Below, piece after piece: positions 51,137 to 58,632 of a stretch of DNA of 64,000 bases (the stretch's first letter is position 1; the number at the start of each line of letters is the position of its first letter). Source of the DNA: JAGGAG01 sp031402225. Lineage in GTDB: Bacteria; Gemmatimonadota; Gemmatimonadetes; Gemmatimonadales; GWC2-71-9. The DNA lies in the NCBI GenBank assembly GCA_031402225.1, contig JANNSD010000034.1:1-64000 (forward strand), in the 5' to 3' direction. A model generated the notes under the pieces. That model saw only the letters and a list, made by a program, of their open reading frames with translations. It ran no database searches and was not told where the DNA came from. A program made the translations under genes and the position numbers.

Positions 51137-54125
51137 ATGGGAGCGCGGCGCGCTCGGCTCGGGCCGAGTCGAGCATGGGCTTGAAGACGGGGTCGCTGTC
51201 GCGCCACAGGTCGAGGAATGCATCATAACGCTGGGCCGATTCCTTCGGGCGGCCGAGCGCCTTCTGAATGCGGGCCTGCGCCAGCAGTGCCGGTCCGAGG
51301 AAGACGAGTTCCTTCTCCGAGTTCTCACCGAGACTCTGGTACCAGGCCAGGGCGTCCTCCCCGCGGCCACGCTGGCGAAGAAGTTCCGCCCGGGTGAACC
51401 GCTCCAGCGCCCCACTGTAGAATGGCGAGACGAGGGTCAACTCATACCAGCTCTCGATGTGCAATGCCTCGAGTCCGGCGAGCGCGCTGTCGGGCCCGGC
51501 GGCAGCCAGGTCGACCTGGGCCCGCAGCCCCTGAGCCAATTCCAGCGCGAGCGGGGGTGCCTCCGGTCCGGTCCCGACTGCCTCGAGTTCCGCCGCGCGC
51601 TCCATCGCCTCGGCCCGATCACCGCGACGGGCGTCGAGCAGGCCGAGGAGGTAGGTCTTCAGGATGGGATGCACGTCGCTGTGCGCGCTGTAGAACGCGC
51701 TTGGGTGCGTGCTGTGCGACGCAGTGTCCTCCGCGTTCCACCGGGCGAGCCGGGCCCGGGCGACATCCAGGTCCGCCTTCGACTGTGGGACAAACGGGAG
51801 CGCGCTGAACCAGGCATCGACGAGCGGGGCCTCGGCACCGCTCAGCCTGGCGGCAGCGCCGAGTTCACTCCTCGCAGCAGTCAGCCGTCCCCGGGCAAGC
51901 GCGAGGTGCGCCAGCAGGATGTGCCCCTGCGCCCGCACTTCCCGTGGCCGCGCCGGCTCGGTCATGACGCGGGCGATACGCTCGGCGCCGGGAATGTCCT
52001 GCGCGAAGACCGCGACCGACCAGAGGGCGATCGGGACCGTCGCGTCCGGCGCGCGGCCGAATGCGGTCACAGCCGAGTCCATCCCGGCGGAGTCGCGTCT
52101 GGTGATGGCCTGCAGTGCGCGGAGTTCGAGGGTTCGGTCGCCGCTCGGGCTCAGTCGATAGAACCGGGCCGCGAGCGAGTCGAGTTCCTTCTGGTTTCCC
52201 TCGCGGGCCGCGATCCGGACCAGGTGATAGAGCGCACCGAGATCACCCGGGTCCAGGAAAAGCGCCCGCGAGAAGGGTTCCCTGGCACCGGTCATCGAGC
52301 CGCCGCGCAGCGGGCTACCATGGAAGAGGAGTTCGCCCAGCTGGTACCACGCCTCCGCGTCGTCGGGCCAGGTCTCGACGATCGCGCGGATCTGCTGCTC
52401 GGCATCGCTCGACCGCCCCCGCCGCATGGCCAATACCGCTTCAAGGAGCCGACGGTCATGCACCGACAGCCGGCTGCTGTGGCGAAAGGCAAGCTCGGCC
52501 GAACGACGCGAGTGGTCGACCCAGGCGAGCCGCTCCTGGGCCATGCTGAGGCGGTAATAGGCGAGAGCGAAGGCGGTGTCGGCGGCGACGGCTTCCTGAA
52601 ACGCGGTCACGGCAGCGGCGTACTGACCGGCCCGGTACGACTGCTCTCCCGCCAGGTAGGCCTTGAGCGCCGGGAGCGACGCGGTCGTCACTGCGGCCGC
52701 CCGCATCAGCCGCGCTCCGCCTTGTGCGGACCGGTCAGCGGCCAGGCGCGTGGCGAGGAGATCGACGAGCGACAACACTTCGCCGGGCTCACCGTCCACC
52801 GTGGCCTCGGCGAGGGGCTTCGCGGGGTTCGTCCGATCGAAGAGCGAGGCACTGAGCCGCAACTTGCCGCCCACCTCGAGCACGTCTCCCATCACGAACA
52901 ACCCGGCATTGAAGTGGTCGGCCACCGTGCGAGCGCGCTCGACGGTCATCGCCGCGGCATCCTGACCGGCGAATCCGAGGAGGGCGTGGGCGTTGACGCT
53001 GCGGAGACCGGCGGCGCCGTCGAGGCTGGCGCTCAGGAGGTCGACGATGCCCTCACCGAGATAGGCGAACTGCGGTCCGCCGCGCACGGTGAACGGGAGC
53101 ACGGCGATGACATTGGCTGACGCCGCGTCCGGTGGGGGCTTCGCTGTGCGCCGGAGTGCGAATACGGCCGCGAGGGCAAGGAGAATCGCAGCGGCGGCAA
53201 TCGCGACGCGCCGAGCGCTCGCGGGCGCGCCTCGGCGAGGCGAGGCCGTTTCCAGCGTGCGCAGTTGCGCCACGATGTCATCGGCGGACTGCACGCGCTC
53301 GTCGGGATTCTTGGCGAGGCAGCGCATGACGAGCGCAGCGAGGGCGGGCGGGCAGTCGGGGCGCTTCAGTTCGATCGGCGCGGGCGGCTGGGCGATATGC
53401 GCCGCCATCTGCTGTGCCGGTGTGGTGGCGGCGTAGGGCGACCCACCGGCCAGCATCTCGTACGCCACAAGTCCCAGGGCGTAGAGGTCGGCGCGATGAT
53501 CGATGTTCGGATCGGCGGCGACCTGCTCCGGCGCCATGTAGGCGGGGGTGCCGAGGGAGACGCCGAGGGTGGTGAGTGCGTCAGGGCGCTGGCCTGCGGC
53601 CAGCGCCTTGGCGACGCCGAAGTCGAGCACGAGCGCGTGACCGTCGGCGAGGAAGATATTTTCCGGCTTGATGTCGCGGTGGACGACGCCGGCCTTGTGG
53701 GCCTTGGCGAGGGCATCGGCGATTTCACTGGTGTAGCGGGTCACTTCGTCGAGTGGCAACGGCCCGGTGCGCGCGAGGCGGGCGCGGAGGGTTTCGCCGT
53801 CGACGTAGGGCATGACGTAGAAGAGGAGCGATCCTTCCCCTTCGCGGCGCTCAGGGTCAGGATGACCAACGGTGATGGCGCCGCTGTCGAAGAGCGGAAG
53901 AATGTGGGGATGGCGGAGGTTGGCGGTCGTCTCGATTTCGCGGAGGAAGCGATCGGCGCCGAGTGCGGCGGCGAGTTCGGGGCGGAGGACCTTGATGGCG
54001 ACCTGCCGATTGTGCTTGAGGTCGTGGGCGAGGTAGACGGTGGCCATGCCGCCGTGGCCGATCTCGCGCTCGATCCGGTAGCGGTCACTGAGCGCGCTGG
54101 TGAGGCGGTCCTGGGCGGGATTCAC
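51126..54125 (-). CDS. Ser/Thr protein kinase with TPR-rich exported domain
   Basis: A 999-residue membrane kinase. N-terminal Hanks kinase (GHGGMATVY, VAIKVL, VVHRDIKPENI, DFGVAKA, GTPAYMAPEQ), a single helix near residues 308-326 (VAIAAAAILLALAAVFAL), then a FlgO-like start (VIAVLPFTVRGGP) and a TPR array to the C-terminus. Between LFDSGA and LLFYVMPYV the protein has an extra HPDPERREGEG segment, exactly the translation of a repeat element inserted in frame. Start ATG 54125. Confidence 0.9.
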   Translation of the reverse strand: MNPAQDRLTSALSDRYRIEREIGHGGMATVYLAHDLKHNRQVAIKVLRPELAAALGADRFLREIETTANLRHPHILPLFDSGAITVGHPDPERREGEGSLLFYVMPYVDGETLRARLARTGPLPLDEVTRYTSEIADALAKAHKAGVVHRDIKPENIFLADGHALVLDFGVAKALAAGQRPDALTTLGVSLGTPAYMAPEQVAADPNIDHRADLYALGLVAYEMLAGGSPYAATTPAQQMAAHIAQPPAPIELKRPDCPPALAALVMRCLAKNPDERVQSADDIVAQLRTLETASPRRGAPASARRVAIAAAAILLALAAVFALRRTAKPPPDAASANVIAVLPFTVRGGPQFAYLGEGIVDLLSASLDGAAGLRSVNAHALLGFAGQDAAAMTVERARTVADHFNAGLFVMGDVLEVGGKLRLSASLFDRTNPAKPLAEATVDGEPGEVLSLVDLLATRLAADRSAQGGARLMRAAAVTTASLPALKAYLAGEQSYRAGQYAAAVTAFQEAVAADTAFALAYYRLSMAQERLAWVDHSRRSAELAFRHSSRLSVHDRRLLEAVLAMRRGRSSDAEQQIRAIVETWPDDAEAWYQLGELLFHGSPLRGGSMTGAREPFSRALFLDPGDLGALYHLVRIAAREGNQKELDSLAARFYRLSPSGDRTLELRALQAITRRDSAGMDSAVTAFGRAPDATVPIALWSVAVFAQDIPGAERIARVMTEPARPREVRAQGHILLAHLALARGRLTAARSELGAAARLSGAEAPLVDAWFSALPFVPQSKADLDVARARLARWNAEDTASHSTHPSAFYSAHSDVHPILKTYLLGLLDARRGDRAEAMERAAELEAVGTGPEAPPLALELAQGLRAQVDLAAAGPDSALAGLEALHIESWYELTLVSPFYSGALERFTRAELLRQRGRGEDALAWYQSLGENSEKELVFLGPALLAQARIQKALGRPKESAQRYDAFLDLWRDSDPVFKPMLDSARAERAALPLSS
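53830..53866. repeat. HPERSEG repeat element inside the kinase domain
   Basis: A 37-base copy (GATCCTTCCCCTTCGCGGCG, then CTCAGGGTCAGGATGAC) lying within the kinase coding sequence, in frame and without a stop. A copy of the same length and flanks is found in the kinase pseudogene at 58338-58374. Confidence 0.8.
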
Positions 54126-54190
54126 GCGGCGAAACTTGCACGCGGGGGCTGCGGGCGGCTAGGGCACGGCGGTGACAGCAGGTTTCCTGT

Positions 54191-54258
54191 GCTTCGTCCA
54201 TGACGGGCACGAAGAACACGAAGAAACGGATCAGGTCGATGCGGAGCGGCGTCACTTC
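54191..54258 (-). pseudogene. Uma2 nuclease C-terminal relic
   Basis: The minus strand reads EVTPLRIDLIRFF then VPVMDEAQ, the C-terminal strand of Uma2 proteins (compare PPLRIDLNRFFAQVMD at 61380). It lies upstream of the kinase just as the Uma2 gene at 61380 lies upstream of the next large kinase, so the locus pair is a diverged duplication. Confidence 0.45.
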
Positions 54259-54355
54259 GTGCGCCCTCAATGGCGCGGCGCGTCGGGGAGTCAGTCTCCC
54301 CGACGCGCACGCGTCCAGTACTGCGGTTTCAGCCGAACTGTCAGGGTGGCCGGCC

Positions 54356-57226
54356 CTAGAACAAGCACAGGCTCCCATTAAAGAACTGTCCGGCGGGGCA
54401 GGGATTGCTGAGCACCACCAGCGTCAGCGCCGTCTGGATAGTCTGGGTGGCATTCACCGCCCGGACGGTCACCGGGTAGTTACCCGCTGTGGTCGGCTGT
54501 CCCGAGACGGCGCCGGAGCTCGTGTCGAGGGTCAGTCCGGGAGGCAGTACGCCACTCACGATAGACCAGGTGTACGGGCCAGCCGAGGGAGTCACCTCGA
54601 ACCTGAGGACGTTGTTCTGGTTGGTGTAGATCCGGTCGCCGCCTACGTCGGTGTTGATCCCGATGATGGCACCCACGACAAGGGTCATGGCACGTTCGGC
54701 AGACAGCGCGAGGCTCGTCACCCGCACCGTGAAGTTGAACGTCCCTTCCGTTGTCGGGGTGCCAGTGATCGCGCCGGAGGACTGGAGCGCAAGGCCCGGC
54801 GGAAGGGACCCAGTGACCAGGCTCCAGGACTTGCTGGCGGTGCCGCCAGTGGCCTGCAGCGTGCCGGTGTATGGCGCGCCGAGCGCCCCGCGGGGAAGGG
54901 TCGGACCGATGGCGAGTGGAATTGCGAATGTGGCTGCGACGGTGGTGGTCGCGTTGAGCACCACGGGACATGATGCATTGCCGGTGCAGCCGCCGCCGCT
55001 CCATTCGGCGAGGACGCCTCCCGCCTGCGCGTTGCCCACCCCGGTCAGGGTCACGGTCGAGCCTGAAATGAAGTCTGCCGCGCAGGTTCCGATCACGAGC
55101 CCCTGGAACAGCTCGCAACTGATCCCAGCCGGATTCGACGTCACTGTGCCGCCGGAACCGACGCCCGACACGGTGACGGTGAGGCGCACGTTGCCCCCGG
55201 GCGAACCCGCCACCGCGATCCCGAGCGCGCGTTCACCCGACTGCGTGCCGCTCGTGGCCCGCACCGTGAACGAGGTGGAGCCTGCCACGGTCGGCGAGCC
55301 TGAAATCACCCCGGAGTTCGGGTTGAGCGTGAGCCCGGCCGGCAGCGCACCGGCGATGATGCTCCACACGTAGCTGCCCGTGCCACCGGTTGCCTGCAGC
55401 GTCGCATTGTACGTTGTGCCGACCGTGGCCCCGGGGAGCGACAGCGTGGACACCGTCACCGGCGCCGGTGCCGTGAAGGTTGCGGTCACGTTCCTGGCCT
55501 GGTCGAGCGTCACCTGGCAGGTAGCCGCGCTGCCAGTGCACGACCCGCCCCACCCGCCGAACGCGCTCCCGTTCGTGGGCGTTGCCGCCAGCGACACCTG
55601 CGACCCCACCCCGAACGAACCGGTGCAGGTGCCGGTCTGGCCGGTGCTGAGGAGCTGGCACGAGATGGGCCCCGGCGTCGAGACGACGTTGCCGGTGCCG
55701 GCGCCCTGTACCGTCACGCCGAGTTGCACGTTGCCGAGCGCGCTCACGGTGAGGGTGTACTGACGCGACGCTGCGAGGCCCCCGCTCTGGGCGACGAAGG
55801 TCAGCGGGAAGGACCCGGCAAAGTTCGGGGTGCCGGAGATGATGCCGCTGCTCCCGTTGAGCGAAAGTCCGCCTGGCAGTGCGCCGCTTGAAATTGACCA
55901 CGCATAGGTCCCGGTTCCGCCGGTGGCGGCCAGTTGTGCGAAGTACGCCTGGGTCACCGTTCCCCCGGGCAATGACGCCGTCGTGATCGTCACCGCCTGA
56001 CCCGCGGGTTGGCGGGTGATCGTGGCAACGCCGGAGACGGTGGCACCTTGGGTGGCACAATCACTGCCGCTGAAGTTCGTGGTCATCTCAAGGCCCGTCA
56101 CACTCACGGTCGACTGTCCCGACCACGTCCCTGGACAGTTCGGGGCATTCGTCATCGTCCAGGTAAATACGGTGCGGCCGACGAGAGAGCCGGTCAGCGT
56201 CCCCGTCCGGCTGAGCTGCGCAGTGCCCGGAAGCACATAGGTCCCTGTGATCGACCCACCCGCGGCTTCCACCAGGGCGAAGCTGACCGCCAGGTCAGTT
56301 GACGATCCGGCTGCCCGGAACGTGCCCAACCACGCGCCGGACAGCGATTGCAGCGGATCCACCGCGCCGAACGGGCTGAACTTCCTCACCCGCCCGCCAA
56401 TGCCGGGGCGGCGCAGCTGCAGTGATGCGCCGGCCTTGACGCTGCTGGTGACGTCATCACAGTCGAGGAACGGGGCGCTCGCCACCTCCAGCAATTCGAT
56501 GGTGGATCGGTCATCCGGGTCGGGGTGAGCCAGTTGCAGGATGTCGAAGAGGAAGTCCGGCGGATAGTAAGCGCTGTTCACGTCCGCCAGCTGGCAGATG
56601 CCGATGATACCGTCGGCGCCGAGCGTGATGTCGGGCGCGAACCTGAACTCGAAGAAGAGGGGATACTGATCGAGGTCGGTGGGCAGGGGGCCCCTTCTCG
56701 GGGCAAACGCCGAGGTGTCGGGGAGCCGCCGGATGGACAGCAGCGTCGTCCGGGGTGGCGCCCCGGCGGGAATGTCGAGGCCCGCGTGATCCGATGGGGT
56801 GACGAACAAGCCACCGGTACTGCGGACCACGGCGACCAACCCGTCGTCGCCGAAGGTTGCGGCCTCCAGGCCCGGATCACCCACGCCGGCAATCACGAAG
56901 GCGTCGGTGAGGAACTCGTCCAGTGGCCCCGGCTGCGTGGCCAGCGACGCGGGCAGGCGCCCGCCGTAGTACTCGGCGAGTGTGAGGTCCGCGAGGTCGA
57001 AGGCCGCGGCTTCCGCCGCCGTCGAGTTCCCCTGTCCCGCCGCCGAGACCACCTCCTCCGCCAGGGTCCGGGCCTCGTCCCGCGCATCGCCAGCGGGGAA
57101 GAGGGCGTCCGCCTGCGCTTCCAGGTCGCTGGGTTGTGGCGTCGGGTCGTCAGAGTCTCCGCCGCAGGCTGCAACTGCCGTGAGCAAGACAATCGACAGC
57201 CAGGCGCGAACGCGACGGAAAGGCAT
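54356..57226 (-). CDS. large exported lipoprotein with Ig-like repeats
   Basis: A 956-residue lipoprotein (lipobox VLLTAVAACGG). A helical N-terminal part is followed by a beta-rich region and four putative-Ig (He_PIG-like) repeats of the type ATGGTGSYVWSIIAGALPAG, with LTLNPNSGVISGSP, alternating with two Gly/Cys InlB-like pieces (GSAFGGWGGSCTGSAATCQV). Cys pairs suggest disulfides. The protein ends NGSLCLF. It is probably a surface adhesion or enzyme-support protein. No catalytic motif is seen. Confidence 0.8.
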   Translation of the reverse strand: MPFRRVRAWLSIVLLTAVAACGGDSDDPTPQPSDLEAQADALFPAGDARDEARTLAEEVVSAAGQGNSTAAEAAAFDLADLTLAEYYGGRLPASLATQPGPLDEFLTDAFVIAGVGDPGLEAATFGDDGLVAVVRSTGGLFVTPSDHAGLDIPAGAPPRTTLLSIRRLPDTSAFAPRRGPLPTDLDQYPLFFEFRFAPDITLGADGIIGICQLADVNSAYYPPDFLFDILQLAHPDPDDRSTIELLEVASAPFLDCDDVTSSVKAGASLQLRRPGIGGRVRKFSPFGAVDPLQSLSGAWLGTFRAAGSSTDLAVSFALVEAAGGSITGTYVLPGTAQLSRTGTLTGSLVGRTVFTWTMTNAPNCPGTWSGQSTVSVTGLEMTTNFSGSDCATQGATVSGVATITRQPAGQAVTITTASLPGGTVTQAYFAQLAATGGTGTYAWSISSGALPGGLSLNGSSGIISGTPNFAGSFPLTFVAQSGGLAASRQYTLTVSALGNVQLGVTVQGAGTGNVVSTPGPISCQLLSTGQTGTCTGSFGVGSQVSLAATPTNGSAFGGWGGSCTGSAATCQVTLDQARNVTATFTAPAPVTVSTLSLPGATVGTTYNATLQATGGTGSYVWSIIAGALPAGLTLNPNSGVISGSPTVAGSTSFTVRATSGTQSGERALGIAVAGSPGGNVRLTVTVSGVGSGGTVTSNPAGISCELFQGLVIGTCAADFISGSTVTLTGVGNAQAGGVLAEWSGGGCTGNASCPVVLNATTTVAATFAIPLAIGPTLPRGALGAPYTGTLQATGGTASKSWSLVTGSLPPGLALQSSGAITGTPTTEGTFNFTVRVTSLALSAERAMTLVVGAIIGINTDVGGDRIYTNQNNVLRFEVTPSAGPYTWSIVSGVLPPGLTLDTSSGAVSGQPTTAGNYPVTVRAVNATQTIQTALTLVVLSNPCPAGQFFNGSLCLF

Positions 57227-57379
57227 GGCATGCTCCTGAGCTGGGCACCGTGACCGGTACCCGTGGGGATGGATGTATTCCCTGCTTAACGCTGGGGCCG
57301 ACCGCGTTGTCTCACTCGCCGGAGGCGGTCACGGCTAGCACTGCCCCGGGTCCAGGCCCTGGAGGACAAGCGTTCCTGC

Positions 57380-57450
57380 ACATGGCCGAGTTCGCGCTCG
57401 ATGCGGTAGCGGTCGGCGAGGGCGCCGATGAGGCGTTCGAGGCTATTCAA
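57380..57450 (-). pseudogene. Ser/Thr kinase N-terminal relic
   Basis: Minus-strand LNSLERLIGALADRYRIERE then LG, the unmistakable beginning of this region's kinases, stops before the Gly-rich loop. A HPERSEG repeat (57454-57474) directly precedes it. Confidence 0.6.
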
Positions 57451-57453
57451 GGT

Positions 57454-57474
57454 GGTCCTTCGCTTCGCTCAGGA
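57454..57474. repeat. HPERSEG repeat copy
   Basis: GGTCCTTCGCTTCGCTCAGG A, lacking the ATGAC end. Confidence 0.6.
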
Positions 57475-57516
57475 CTCACGCGAGTGGGCAATCGGTCTGG
57501 GGGAGGTCGTCGAGAT

Positions 57517-57669
57517 TCACACGCCGTCCGGACCGTAGCCGAGGGCTGCCTCTTCCTCCGCCTTTGTCAGGCGACGCCCCAACTGCTCGGCGGGGATCGT
57601 TGGCCAGATCTCGCGTTCCGGAACCCGGCGGAGGCGATCGGCGGGATCGTTCCTGATGTTGACTGCCAT
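57517..57669 (-). pseudogene. VapB-like antitoxin with internal deletion
   Basis: Fifty codons: MAVNIRNDPADRL, the usual start of VapB/Rv0623-type antitoxins, is followed directly by PEREIWPTIPAEQLGRRLTK and GYGPDGV, their C-terminal part. The central helices (about 30 residues) are missing. No VapC follows. Confidence 0.5.
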
Positions 57670-57725
57670 GGCCCGTCCACGTGGAGTAATTGCAGAAAAT
57701 TCACCATCGTAGAACGATGAGCGGC

Positions 57726-57787
57726 CCCGGCAGGCCCTCCTCAATGAGGTGGCCAACGAAGCACAGCGGCTGAAGCTCGGCTACTAG
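57726..57787 (+). pseudogene. antitoxin C-terminal relic before a PIN toxin
   Basis: The plus frame RQALLNEVANEAQRLKLGY ends at TAG 57785, six bases before the PIN gene start. This tail is that of antitoxins normally encoded just upstream of such PIN toxins; the N-terminus is gone. Confidence 0.45.
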
Positions 57788-57792
57788 CAGGC

Positions 57793-58194
57793 ATGGCTTT
57801 CGTCGTCGTTTACGATGCCTGCGTGCTGTATCCGGCGTCAGTGCGAGACCTGCTCCTCCGAATCGCTTCCAAGGGGCTGGTACGGGCAAGATGGTCGGAG
57901 CAGATCCTGGATGAGTGCTTTCGCAGCATTCTCGAGCCCTATGGCATCGAGGCGAAGCATCCGGATGACTTCGTGATCGACGCTGAGATCGCAGAATTTG
58001 GGGCAATCAGTGGCGATGCTGCGCGACATGATGGGTGCGACCGCCCGAGACCTCTAGCAGCAAATCGAGCCTGCCGCCAGGCGAGCGGAGGCGACGATTC
58101 CTGCCTTTGCCTCGGTGGTGAACAGCGTCAGACGTCGGGCGCGGGTGGCCCTCCTGCGTCGGACAGTCCCACCCGCTGCACCATCGGCCAGTAG
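57793..58194 (+). pseudogene. PIN-domain toxin with internal deletion
   Basis: MAFVVVYDACVLYPASVRDL and ARWSEQILDECFRSI are the start of a PIN_3-type toxin with its first Asp; the sequence then jumps to LEPYGIEAKHPDDFVID, the C-terminal part, and the remaining frame is unrelated. The central PIN acidic residues are lost, so it should be inactive. Confidence 0.6.
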
Positions 58195-58632
58195 CGTGGG
58201 TCCCTCGGATCGGATCGAGCCGGGGATGGACCCGCAGCAGGATCAGCCCCGACGCCTTCTCCGTGACCGCAATCTCGAGCCACCTGAACGCCTCGCCTAC
58301 GTCGCCCAGGCTGGCATGCAGCGCGCCGAGGCGACCCGATCCTTCCCCTTCGCTGCGCTCGGGGTCAGGATGACGCGGGTGGGTGGCACCCGAGTCGAAC
58401 AGCGGGACGTGTGCGGATGCTGCAGGTTCGCGGTGGTCTTGATCTCGCTGAGGAACCGCTCGGCGCCGATGACGGCGGCGAGTTCGGGGCGGAGGACCTT
58501 GATGGCGACCTGGCGGTCGTGCTTGAGGTCATGCGCGAGGTAGACGGTGGCCATGCCGCCCTGGCCGAGCTCGCGCTCAAGGCGGTAGCGGTCAGCGAGG
58601 GCCGCGGCGAGCCGCGCGCCGGCGCCGCTCAC
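58128..58632 (-). pseudogene. Ser/Thr kinase pseudogene: N-lobe joined to TPR tail through a repeat
   Basis: A GTG at 58632 overlaps the preceding kinase's stop by three bases. It encodes LADRYRLERELGQGGMATVY through EIKTTANLQHPH, frameshifts at LPLFDSGA, passes through the HPDPERSEGEG repeat, and continues as LGALHASLGDVGEAFRWLE then HPRLDPIR, the C-terminal TPR end of such kinases; a second frameshift precedes RDPRYWPMVQRVGL. About 2 kb of kinase gene is missing at the repeat. Confidence 0.65.
58338..58374. repeat. HPERSEG repeat at a deletion junction
   Basis: A 37-base copy with the same length and position in the kinase frame as at 53830-53866. The missing part of the kinase gene begins here. 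Confidence 0.75.
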
